Shown here in pieces: positions 15,455 through 22,767 of a stretch of 58,040 nucleotides of DNA. The position numbers were made by a program, and so were the translations under genes. The stretch is from an uncultured Clostridia bacterium (GTDB lineage Bacteria > Bacillota > Clostridia > Monoglobales > Monoglobaceae). The notes under the pieces are model-generated. The model ran no database searches and was not told the DNA's origin. It saw nothing but the letters and a program-made list of their open reading frames with translations. How positions within the stretch are numbered: position 1 is the stretch's first letter; every line of letters begins with the position of its first letter. The stretch spans positions 1-58,040 of the forward strand of contig CAKSFQ010000015.1 of assembly GCA_934454115.1 (NCBI GenBank), read 5' to 3'.

Positions 15455-16915
15455 ATGATAGAATACAATGCAGGAACAAACCAAGCGATCAAAATCATCG
15501 AGGCGGGGGCGGCGAGCGCAAAGAGCCGGATCGACATCATCTATTATGAGCTTGCGGCGTGGCTAAAATCAGAAACAAGAAAAGAAATGCTGGACGGCTG
15601 GAACTATTATGACGGCAGACAGGATATCTTAGACAAAAGGCGTGAAATGATCAGCGAAAACGGGCAAAAGGTTACGATTTCAGCGCTGCCGAATTCCAGA
15701 ATCACGGACAACCAATACCGAAAGGCGGTCATCCAAAAGACAAATTATCTTTTCGGGCGGCCAATTACCTTTGAGACTGAGAGTAATGCTTATTACGCAT
15801 TGCTGCAAGGGATTTTTAACAAACGGTTTCAGCGAATGATAAAAAATGCCGGCATTGATGTCTACAATGGCGGTATAAGCTGGATTTTCCCGTATGTTGA
15901 TGACGGGCAGCTTCGGTTTAAAAAGCTGCCGTCCTATAATGTATTGCCGTTTTGGTCGGATGACGAACATACCGAACTTGATCTGGCCGTAATTTATGAA
16001 CCGGTTATCGCGTATGAGGGGCGGAAGAAGAGAACAATCAAAAGGGTCACGGTTCTGGACAGCGAGGGAGCAAAATATTACGTGATGCAGGGCGGCGCCT
16101 TGATTCCCGATGCAGAGCGTGAGGATGAACCGTATCTTGCGATCGGAGATCAGGCGTTTGCATGGGATCGGATTCCCCTTGTTGCGCTAAAGCGCGATGC
16201 GCAGGAAACACCGCTGATCCGCGGTGTGAAATCAATCCAGGATGCAATCAACACCATTTTGTCCAATTTTGAGGACAATATGCTGGAGGACATGCGAAAC
16301 ACGATTCTCATACTCGTTAATTATTCCGGTGAGAATTTGGGGGAATTTCGGCGCAACCTTGCATCTTGCGGCTGCGTAAAGGTAGAGACGGTGGACGGTG
16401 TAACCGGTGACGTTAAGACGTTGCGGATTGAAGTCAATGCAGAGAATTACAAAGCGATACTGGAAGTGCTGAAAAAAGCAATGATAGAAAACACGATGAG
16501 TTATGACGCAAAGGACGACCGTATCGGAGGCAATGCAAACCAGCTGAATATCATGTCGATGTATAATGACATTGATTTGGACGCGAATAATACTGAGACG
16601 GAGGCACAGGCAGCCTTTGAGGAATTGCTTGCGTTTGTGAATACCTTTCTTAGGATCACAGGGAAAGGTGATTATGATAACGAAAGCGTAAAGGTTGTAT
16701 TCAATCGGGATATGCTGATCAACGAGACAGAAATTATGGAATCGCTCTCAAAACTCGGCTTGCAGTTATCCCAGGAGACGCTGATTAACCAGGTGCCGTA
16801 CATTACGGATGCAAAGCTGGAAATGGAACGGATCAAGGCCGAGCAGGAGGAGCAGCGCAGGCTCACAGACATATACAGCGGCGCATTTGGTAAGCCCAAG
16901 GAAAACGAGGAATAG
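15455..16915 (+). CDS. Portal protein (SPP1 gp6-like)
   Basis: The 486-residue protein has portal features: RKEMLDGWNYYDGRQDIL, NRITDNQYRKAVIQKTNYLFGRP-type segment near residues 75-105, the IPLVALKRD and ISNILSNFEDNMLED-type clip and stem, and SYDAKDDRIGGNANQLNIMSMYNDIDLDANNTE near the end. The family forms the dodecameric vertex through which DNA enters. It precedes the MuF head protein, as in SPP1. Confidence 0.92.
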   Translation: MIEYNAGTNQAIKIIEAGAASAKSRIDIIYYELAAWLKSETRKEMLDGWNYYDGRQDILDKRREMISENGQKVTISALPNSRITDNQYRKAVIQKTNYLFGRPITFETESNAYYALLQGIFNKRFQRMIKNAGIDVYNGGISWIFPYVDDGQLRFKKLPSYNVLPFWSDDEHTELDLAVIYEPVIAYEGRKKRTIKRVTVLDSEGAKYYVMQGGALIPDAEREDEPYLAIGDQAFAWDRIPLVALKRDAQETPLIRGVKSIQDAINTILSNFEDNMLEDMRNTILILVNYSGENLGEFRRNLASCGCVKVETVDGVTGDVKTLRIEVNAENYKAILEVLKKAMIENTMSYDAKDDRIGGNANQLNIMSMYNDIDLDANNTETEAQAAFEELLAFVNTFLRITGKGDYDNESVKVVFNRDMLINETEIMESLSKLGLQLSQETLINQVPYITDAKLEMERIKAEQEEQRRLTDIYSGAFGKPKENEE

Positions 16916-16918
16916 GCA

Positions 16919-18397
16919 ATGAATCACGCGGACTATTGGAAGGAGCGCATCCGGGCATTGGAGAAAGCCAGACATGATAGCAACGGAGGGCTTGTCAAAA
17001 GGCTTGAAACCGAACTTGATGTTGCTTTTCGGGAGATGGACGATAAGATATCCGGCTGGTATTCGAGAATTGCGAAAAACAATGCGGTGTCGATGGCGGA
17101 GGCGCGCAGGATGCTTTCTTCCGGCGAACTGAAAGAGTTTTATTGGACGGTTGAGGAATACATAAAAAAGGGCAGAGAAAACGGAATCCGTCATAATTGG
17201 GAAAAAGAACTTGAAAACGCGAGCGCGAGGGTGCATATCAGCAAATTAGAGGCATTGAAAATTGAACTTCGCGGGATTGCCGAGCGGCTTGGCACCAGTG
17301 AGGAGGCGCAAATAAGGCGTCATCTTGCTGCTCAGTATGAGGAAACCTATTATCGTACTGCGTTTGAATTGCAAAACGGGATGGGCGTCTATCAAAGCAT
17401 GGCAAGCATCGGCCAAAAGCAATTGGAAACGGTATTGTCAAAACCGTGGACGACGGATAAAAAAACGTTTTCGGACAGAATCTGGACGGACAAGGATGCT
17501 CTGATCGACGAGGTAACCCGTCAGCTTACCAGAAATGTATTGCTGGGAAAACCGCGTGAGGATGCGATAAGAGCGATCGCCAAACGGTTTGACACGTCAA
17601 AAAGCAATGCAGCGCGGCTTGTGCATACCGAAAGCGCATTTGTTTCCGCAGAGGCGGCAAGAGATACATACGCATCTCTTAATGTTGAAAGGTTTGAGGT
17701 CGATGCCGCGCTTGACGCAAAGACGTGCGGCATATGCGGTGAGATGGACGGAAAGGTTTTTGACAGAAAGGATTATCAGCCGGGGCTTACCGCGAATCCG
17801 TTTCATCCGAATTGCAGATGTACGACCGTGCCGTATGTTGATGACGATATCCAGCGTGAGCTTGAAAGGAAAACAGGGCGTGCTATGCGCAATCCGGAGA
17901 CGGGCAAAACCGAGATTGCGGACGCCATGACTTACAAGGAATGGAAAGAGAAATATGTTGACAATTCGGCCGGAAATGGTATAATGAAAGGCGCGAAAGA
18001 AAAGTCAAAGATGCCGCCGTTGCATTTTATAGGGAAAATTGATAAAGAAATATACAGTTGTGTTACAGAGGATATACGAACGGATGAGGTTATTATAACC
18101 GATGAAAGAATAAAACATATCAAGGAACGTCATCCCAGTGATTATGAGAGATATTGTGAGTATATGAAAAAGTCGGTTTTGTCTCCTGATTATATAATTG
18201 AAACCACTAAGCCGTATTCGGCTTTAGTTATGAAGTCGTTTGAGCATGAAGGAAAACAGTTCAAAACCGTAGTTAGATTAGTTACTTCACATGATGACGA
18301 AAGGTATAAGAACTCGGTAATCACATTTATGAAAATAGATGAAAAAGAGTGGGATAGGCTGCTTAGAAATAAAAAAATACTTTACAAATCAGAATAA
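16919..18397 (+). CDS. MuF-type minor head protein fused to a PBECR2-like nuclease toxin domain
   Basis: The 492-residue protein has two parts. Residues about 1-340 are an SPP1 gp7/Mu F-type head morphogenesis protein, ending in the CGICGEMDGKVF and HPNCRC motif. After a linker, residues about 365-492 (LHFIGKIDKEIYSCVTEDIR, DERIKHIKERHPSDYERY, KTVVRLV, KNSVITFMKI) fit the phage-Barnase-EndoU-ColicinE5/D-RelE-like nuclease 2 domain. MuF-linked toxin tails are thought to be carried in the virion and delivered with DNA. A full consensus promoter lies at the domain junction. No adjacent immunity gene is evident. Confidence 0.85.
   Translation: MNHADYWKERIRALEKARHDSNGGLVKRLETELDVAFREMDDKISGWYSRIAKNNAVSMAEARRMLSSGELKEFYWTVEEYIKKGRENGIRHNWEKELENASARVHISKLEALKIELRGIAERLGTSEEAQIRRHLAAQYEETYYRTAFELQNGMGVYQSMASIGQKQLETVLSKPWTTDKKTFSDRIWTDKDALIDEVTRQLTRNVLLGKPREDAIRAIAKRFDTSKSNAARLVHTESAFVSAEAARDTYASLNVERFEVDAALDAKTCGICGEMDGKVFDRKDYQPGLTANPFHPNCRCTTVPYVDDDIQRELERKTGRAMRNPETGKTEIADAMTYKEWKEKYVDNSAGNGIMKGAKEKSKMPPLHFIGKIDKEIYSCVTEDIRTDEVIITDERIKHIKERHPSDYERYCEYMKKSVLSPDYIIETTKPYSALVMKSFEHEGKQFKTVVRLVTSHDDERYKNSVITFMKIDEKEWDRLLRNKKILYKSE
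17958..17985 (+). promoter_or_regulatory. Perfect-consensus promoter inside the MuF-toxin gene
   Basis: TTGACA at 17958-17963 and TATAAT at 17980-17985 are separated by 16 bases, with TGG just before the -10. It lies exactly in the linker between the MuF and toxin domains. In-frame ATGs at 17984 and 18011 lie at and after it, but only the latter would be in the transcript, and its ribosome binding site is weak. It may make a toxin-domain-only message or feed the downstream RNA unit. Confidence 0.5.
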
Positions 18398-18409
18398 ACA
18401 TGGTATAAT
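18381..18409 (+). promoter_or_regulatory. Promoter of the head-region structured RNA
   Basis: TTTACA (18381-18386) and a perfect TATAAT (18404-18409) are spaced 17 bases and overlap the stop of the MuF-toxin gene. Transcription would begin near 18416, right at the start of the structured RNA. Confidence 0.65.
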
Positions 18410-18415
18410 ATATGT

Positions 18416-18575
18416 ACAATAAAGATAGGATATTTGAGGTGGAAGAATACGTCCACGTCCACACGCCGATGGTTTGACAAGGGGAAACCCTGAGAGATGC
18501 AGGAGAATTGGACGCCTGCCAAATATCCGAACGAGGGACTGCTTATGCCGTCCCTTTCCTTTTGCCCGAAAATAA
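18416..18575 (+). ncRNA. Unassigned structured RNA between MuF-toxin and scaffold genes
   Basis: A nine-base stem GGATATTTG (18428-18436) with CAAATATCC (18520-18528) encloses several hairpins: GTGGA/TCCAC, AGGG-GAAA-CCCT with a GNRA loop (18480-18491), and GCAGG (18499-18503) with CCTGC (18515-18519). TGGACG in that last loop (18509-18514) can pair with CGTCCA (18456-18461), a potential pseudoknot. AGGGAC/GTCCCT with a T-rich tail follows (about 18534-18560). The region carries no plausible reading frame. It matches no riboswitch or ribozyme class I could recall after checking TPP, c-di-GMP, hammerhead and others. Confidence 0.6.
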
Positions 18576-18606
18576 GGGGAAATAGGGTATAACAATTCAA
18601 TAAATC

Positions 18607-18641
18607 AAGCGTTTACATTAAGTCGTAAGCGCTTTTTTTAT
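18607..18641 (+). terminator. Intrinsic terminator before the scaffold gene
   Basis: AAGCGTTTAC can pair with GTAAGCGCTT through ten pairs (one G-U) around an ATTAAGTC loop, followed by seven T. It closes the RNA unit. The scaffold gene starts about 95 bases later, with GGAGGTAAC before ATG 18736. Confidence 0.7.
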
Positions 18642-18735
18642 ACACAAAATTATCCGCAGCGCACGGAACAAAATATAAGCGCACCGCATTACCGGGACTT
18701 GCCGGACAAAAAGGACAGCGGTTTTAGGAGGTAAC

Positions 18736-19338
18736 ATGTTAGAATGGCTCAAAACAGTTTTAGGAGAGGCCTATACCGATGATATTGATAAAAAAGTATC
18801 TGACGAGATAGGCAAAAATTTTGTTGCAAGGGCAGACTTCAACGCCAAGCTGGAGGAGATTAAAACGCTTCATACCCAGATCGGCGAACGGGACACGCAG
18901 CTTGAGGACTTGAAAAAGGTTGACGCAGAAGGACTGAAACAAAGGATTACGGAGTTGCAGAATGAAAATAAGAAGGCGCAGGATGCATATAATGCCAAAC
19001 TTGACGAGATTCGGTTTGAACATGCGCTGGAGGCTGCGCTTTCCGGGGCAAAGGCGCGGAATGTTAAGGCGGCAGCCGCACTGCTTGACCGTGAGACAAT
19101 TACGTTTAAGGACGGAAAGCTTTCAGGGCTTGATGAACAGATTCAGTCTATAAAAAAGGACAATGCGTATCTTTTTGAAGATGACGCGGCAAAAAAACCT
19201 GTCAAGGGGATGAAACCCATAGGAAGTATGCCGCCGCAGCAAAACAACAGCAGCGGCCTCGGCGCTTCTTTTGCGCAGCGGTATAACGCAAGGCACGGGG
19301 CGGTACAGGAAAACAATCAAAATCAGAAGGGGGAATAG
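18736..19338 (+). CDS. Capsid scaffolding protein (gp20-like)
   Basis: The 200-residue protein is mostly coiled coil (NAKLEEIKTLHTQIGERDTQLEDLK, LKQRITELQNENKKAQDAYNAKL) followed by ALEAALSGAKARNVKAAAALLD and a polar tail, the pattern of phage minor structural protein GP20/scaffolds. Scaffolds guide capsid shell assembly and leave before or during packaging. Its place before decoration and capsid genes agrees. Confidence 0.85.
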   Translation: MLEWLKTVLGEAYTDDIDKKVSDEIGKNFVARADFNAKLEEIKTLHTQIGERDTQLEDLKKVDAEGLKQRITELQNENKKAQDAYNAKLDEIRFEHALEAALSGAKARNVKAAAALLDRETITFKDGKLSGLDEQIQSIKKDNAYLFEDDAAKKPVKGMKPIGSMPPQQNNSSGLGASFAQRYNARHGAVQENNQNQKGE

Positions 19339-19341
19339 AAC

Positions 19342-19944
19342 ATGGCTTATATCAATAGAAAGGCAACGGAAAAGAGACCGAATTTTATCGCGAGCGAAGT
19401 CGGTCTTGTGTTAAAAACGGTTCAGGTAAACGACACGGGGATTACTGCGGACGAGTATGGCTATAAAACAGTGAAAGGCGGGACGGTTTATCCGAGCGAC
19501 GATGCCAGCGCGAAGGGCATTATTTTTGAAAACGTTGACGTAACACACGGGGAGAGGGCGGCAAGTCTTATTGTCGGCGGCCGCATTTACACGGACAGAC
19601 TGCATACTGCGCCGAGCAGCGCAGCCAAAACGGCGCTTGCGGCAAAGGGAATTGTTTTTGACGATGACGAGCCGGCAATCTCCAGGGCGGTTACCAAGGC
19701 GAAAGCATACACGGCCGGAACAACCGCGTTTTCTGCATCAGATATTGCGGAGAATGCAGATGGGCTGACGCTTGAAATAACGGCCATCGGCAGCGATAAC
19801 GATGTGGAGATTGCCACCGCCGCGCTTACTGCGAAAAAGGTGACGATGACAAAGGTGAAAGCCGGGAAAACGCAGATCACATGTACCGTAACAGACAGCC
19901 TTGGCGGCAAGACTGATATCACGGTTCCGGTAGAAATTGCCTAA
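19342..19944 (+). CDS. Head decoration protein with a Big-like Ig domain
   Basis: In the 200-residue protein, residues about 1-95 resemble phage head decoration proteins (short beta-rich, GIIFENVDVTHGERAASLIVGGRIYTDRL). Residues about 115-200 look like a bacterial Ig-like group 2 (Big) domain (ITAIGSDNDVEIATAALTAKKVTMTKVKAGKTQITCTVTDSLGGKTDITV). It lies between scaffold and capsid genes. Ig-like domains on capsids can display the particle on mucus or cell surfaces; that role is inference here. Confidence 0.72.
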   Translation: MAYINRKATEKRPNFIASEVGLVLKTVQVNDTGITADEYGYKTVKGGTVYPSDDASAKGIIFENVDVTHGERAASLIVGGRIYTDRLHTAPSSAAKTALAAKGIVFDDDEPAISRAVTKAKAYTAGTTAFSASDIAENADGLTLEITAIGSDNDVEIATAALTAKKVTMTKVKAGKTQITCTVTDSLGGKTDITVPVEIA

Positions 19945-19965
19945 ATAGAGGGAGGATAAAAATTT

Positions 19966-20991
19966 ATGGATATTTTGCAACTTGTTTCAAACAGAGATCG
20001 GCTGGATTTTTCGCAGAATTTATCTGTGAAGAGAAATTACATGGGAGATACCCTGTTTCCTGATGAAAAAACACAGAACCTGGAGGCGGAGTACCTCAGA
20101 CTTGCGGACGGGCTGCAGCTGCCGACCATGGCGATGGTGCACGGCTTTGATACGGAGGCGGCAATCGGAGATCGTCCTGAACTGGAAAAGGTCAGAATTG
20201 AAAAACTGCTGATTAAGGAAAAAATCAATCAGACAGAGCGCGTCCAGATGTATCTCCAAAAAGGCGTTTCGGATGAATCGTCGCTGATCGGTTATGTGTA
20301 TGACGACATGGGACGGCTTGCGGAATCCGTTAAGACCAGAACCGAGGTTGCGAAAATGGAGGTAATTGCAACCGGAAAGATGACGGTAAAAGAAAATAAC
20401 CTTAATTTTGCGCTGGATTACGATGTGCCGAAGAGTAATTTTAAAAATGTAGATTGGAGCAATGCGGAGGCCGATATCCTCGGTGATATCCAGGAGATGG
20501 CAGATGCCGCAAAGGCGCTCGGAAAGACGGTGAACCGTGCTGTCACGTCAAGCAAGATTGTGGCGCTTATGCGGAAAAACAAGGGAATACAGACGGCGAT
20601 TTACGGTGTAAGCGGCGTCGGAACCTTTGTGTCTTTGGCAAAGATTAACGATCTGCTTACCGAGATGTTCGGCATTACAATTGTGACCAATGACGACATG
20701 TACCGATACAAAAAAGCGAGCGGCGCGATGGCAACCGAATATTATTTTCCGCGCGATAAATTTTCGCTCGTGTCTGTCGGTATGGGCGGCAGTGTCGGAA
20801 CCGGTCTTTGGGGCGTGACCCCCGAAGAGGCAGAGTATGGGGCGTATGATCAAAAATCAGCGGATCAGTATATTACCATTACGCAGTGGGCAACGCCTGA
20901 CCCGGTTGCGGTATGGACAAAGGCCTCGGGACTTTTCGTTCCTGTTTTGCCTGACCCTGCCGGGCTGATGATTGCCACGGTTAAGCTGTAA
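19966..20991 (+). CDS. Major capsid protein (lambda gpE / Phage_cap_E type)
   Basis: The 341-residue protein has the gpE-family layout: NYMGDTLFPDEKTQNLEAEYL at the N-terminus, KEKINQTERVQMYLQKG, TGKMTVKENNLNFALDYDVP in the middle, and the C-terminal YYFPRDKFSLVSVG...GLWGVTPEE and WTKASGLFVPVLPDP. It forms the icosahedral shell. A strong GGAGGATAAAAATTT site sets the start. Confidence 0.9.
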   Translation: MDILQLVSNRDRLDFSQNLSVKRNYMGDTLFPDEKTQNLEAEYLRLADGLQLPTMAMVHGFDTEAAIGDRPELEKVRIEKLLIKEKINQTERVQMYLQKGVSDESSLIGYVYDDMGRLAESVKTRTEVAKMEVIATGKMTVKENNLNFALDYDVPKSNFKNVDWSNAEADILGDIQEMADAAKALGKTVNRAVTSSKIVALMRKNKGIQTAIYGVSGVGTFVSLAKINDLLTEMFGITIVTNDDMYRYKKASGAMATEYYFPRDKFSLVSVGMGGSVGTGLWGVTPEEAEYGAYDQKSADQYITITQWATPDPVAVWTKASGLFVPVLPDPAGLMIATVKL

Positions 20992-21000
20992 GGTGATGCC

Positions 21001-21381
21001 ATGAAGGAGCGGGCAATCACGCTTTTGCAGACGCTTGGGATATTATTGTCTGCAAGAGATATGGATTTGATCGATATCCTATGTGAAGATGCGGCAGAGG
21101 AAATCAAGAATTTCTGCCATCTTTCGCAGGTGCCGAAAGGTTTGGTAAACAGCGCTGCGGACAATGTCTGCGGCGCTTTTATCCGCCGAAAATTGCTTGC
21201 CGGCGAGTTTGCCGGCGCCGATGCTTCAGAAGCGGCAGTAAAATCCTATACGGCAGGCGATATCAGTGTGACCTTTGGCGATGGCGCCGCAACTGCCGCC
21301 CAGCGGTGGGAGCAGCTGGCAAGCGCCCTTGAGGGCAGCGGAAAGGAGCGGTGGACATGCTTCAGACGGATTCGCTGGTAA
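21001..21381 (+). CDS. Head-tail connector protein
   Basis: The 126-residue, mainly helical protein follows the capsid gene at the standard location of gp6/gp15-like connectors. It contains DIDLIDILCEDAAEEIKNFC-like and SAADNVCGAFIRRKLLAGE segments, which resemble the packed-helix connector fold. It would bind beneath the portal. Its end overlaps the next gene by about 25 bp. Confidence 0.72.
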   Translation: MKERAITLLQTLGILLSARDMDLIDILCEDAAEEIKNFCHLSQVPKGLVNSAADNVCGAFIRRKLLAGEFAGADASEAAVKSYTAGDISVTFGDGAATAAQRWEQLASALEGSGKERWTCFRRIRW

Positions 21382-21740
21382 GCGCGGTGAGAAAGACTGT
21401 TGAATCTGCGTATACCGATACCATGACGGTTTTTGTTATGGCCGGCGGCGCCGATGAGCTTTTTGATGATAAAAGCGAGCAGATCTCTATTGAGAATGAA
21501 CCGTGCCGAATCTCATACAAGACGGATTTAACGGTTTCACGCGCGGCGGCCGGCGACGGCGCGGCAGATAACGAACAAACTGTAATCTTGTTCTGTCGTC
21601 CGGAGCTGGCCGTTCCGGCAGGGTGCAGGGTCTCGGTCATGCGAAACGGTGTGCAGACGGATTATTGCAGATCGGGCGAGCCGGCAAGATATGACACGCA
21701 CCAGGAAATTCCGCTTGCGCTGTTTAAGAGGTGGGCGTAA
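21357..21740 (+). CDS. Head-tail joining (stopper-like) protein
   Basis: The 127-residue product is beta-rich (TDTMTVFVMAGGADELF, EQTVILFCRPELAVPAGCRVSVMRNG). Its size and position between connector and gp10-like genes fit a head-completion/stopper protein. ATG 21357 lies ten bases from AGGAG; GTG 21351 is an alternative. The call rests mainly on gene order. Confidence 0.6.
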   Translation: MLQTDSLVSAVRKTVESAYTDTMTVFVMAGGADELFDDKSEQISIENEPCRISYKTDLTVSRAAAGDGAADNEQTVILFCRPELAVPAGCRVSVMRNGVQTDYCRSGEPARYDTHQEIPLALFKRWA

Positions 21741-22159
21741 TGGCGAGATGGGGACGCTGTGATTTTAAACAGTTAAAACGGCTCAGGGAGCGGCTTGGTG
21801 AGTTTGAAAAGGCGGATAAAGACCGTATTTGCACCGATATTGCCAAGGATATTGCATCGCGGCTTTTGAGAATGGCAAAAAAGCGAACCCCGGTTGACAC
21901 TGGGGCGCTCATTGGGTCGTGGGACGAGGAAAACAAACCGCTGACCGTGGTAAAAAAGGGGAATGTGTTTGAGGTCACGGTTACCAATTCGATGACCTAT
22001 GCCAGCTATGTGGAATACGGGCACAGGACGCGCGGCGGCGGTTGGATCGAAGGCATGCACATGATAACCGTCCCGGAAGAGATGCTGAAAACGGCGGCGC
22101 CCAAGATCATAGAAAGGCACATTGAAAAAGAACTAAAGAGGGTGTTTGACGGTGATTGA
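21740..22159 (+). CDS. HK97 gp10-like tail completion protein
   Basis: The 139-residue protein has the recognisable gp10 core: ASRLLRMAKKRTPVDTGALIGSW and TVTNSMTYASYVEYGHRT. The family acts at the head-tail junction or tail completion. ATG 21740 overlaps the previous stop by one base. The end overlaps the next gene. Confidence 0.87.
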   Translation: MARWGRCDFKQLKRLRERLGEFEKADKDRICTDIAKDIASRLLRMAKKRTPVDTGALIGSWDEENKPLTVVKKGNVFEVTVTNSMTYASYVEYGHRTRGGGWIEGMHMITVPEEMLKTAAPKIIERHIEKELKRVFDGD

Positions 22160-22574
22160 GGACATGATTGCCGGGATCGCGAAAAGGCTCCGCGAGGCCT
22201 TGCCGTGCCGGATTTATAAAAATCCCGTGCCGCAGGGGCTGGAGCGACCCTGTTTTTTGATTAACCCGATCTTGTTTACCAGAGTGCAGCAGCTTGGCAC
22301 AAGGGAGAGACGCATCTATCCGTTTGATGTGGTTTATTTGCCGAAAACGGAGGAGCGGAGCGAGATTTACCGGGTTATGAACGTGCTGATGCGTGCGCTG
22401 CGCGTTATTGACACCGATTTTGCCGGAAAGCTGCTGGGGCGCGATATGGAATGCGAAATCATAGACGGCGTATTGCATTTTAGGGTTCGGTATGATTTTT
22501 CGGTCTGCCAAAAACAGAGTACAGACGATCCCATGGAAATTTTAGATGTAAAAGGAGAGCTGAAACATGAGTAA
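22152..22574 (+). CDS. Tail terminator-like minor tail protein
   Basis: The 140-residue protein starts at GTG 22152 with GAGGGTG upstream. It has LREALPCRIYKNPVPQGLERPCFLINPIL and the strand-rich RRIYPFDVVYLPKTEERSEIYRVMNVLM, typical of the tail-terminator-type small proteins that sit between gp10-like proteins and the sheath in PBSX-like phages. It should cap the tail tube. Family call is by pattern and order. Confidence 0.7.
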   Translation: MIEDMIAGIAKRLREALPCRIYKNPVPQGLERPCFLINPILFTRVQQLGTRERRIYPFDVVYLPKTEERSEIYRVMNVLMRALRVIDTDFAGKLLGRDMECEIIDGVLHFRVRYDFSVCQKQSTDDPMEILDVKGELKHE

Positions 22575-22767
22575 TGAGGTGAAAAAGAACGTCCCGGAAA
22601 AGGGAGCCGAGACGGAATGCAAATTCACAAAAGGACAGCTTGTGCAGTCAAAGCGTTTTATAGAAAACTGCGATATTTTATCCGCGCTGCTGGACAGCGA
22701 TCAGGAATATACCATTGCACAGGCCGAAGCGGTGATAGACAAATATCTGAAAGGAGGGGTTTTGTAA
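22567..22767 (+). CDS. Short phage protein before the sheath gene (66 aa)
   Basis: The 66-residue protein (MSNEVKKNVPEKGAETECKF start) ends with helices (YTIAQAEAVIDKYLKGGVL). Small proteins of this size commonly sit directly before the sheath gene in clostridial myoviruses. The function is unknown. The stop overlaps the sheath ATG. Confidence 0.62.
   Translation: MSNEVKKNVPEKGAETECKFTKGQLVQSKRFIENCDILSALLDSDQEYTIAQAEAVIDKYLKGGVL

Noticed and set aside
18484..18500. Possible hammerhead core at CTGAGAGATG
   Set aside because: A hammerhead needs CUGANGA plus a matching GAAA and cleavage triplet. The sequence is CUGAGAG and the three-helix junction cannot be built.
18416..18530. Possible TPP riboswitch because CUGAGA occurs in the head-region RNA
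   Set aside because: The paired TPP core (GGGGUGC upstream, ACCUGAUCUGG downstream) is absent, and no thiamine gene follows.
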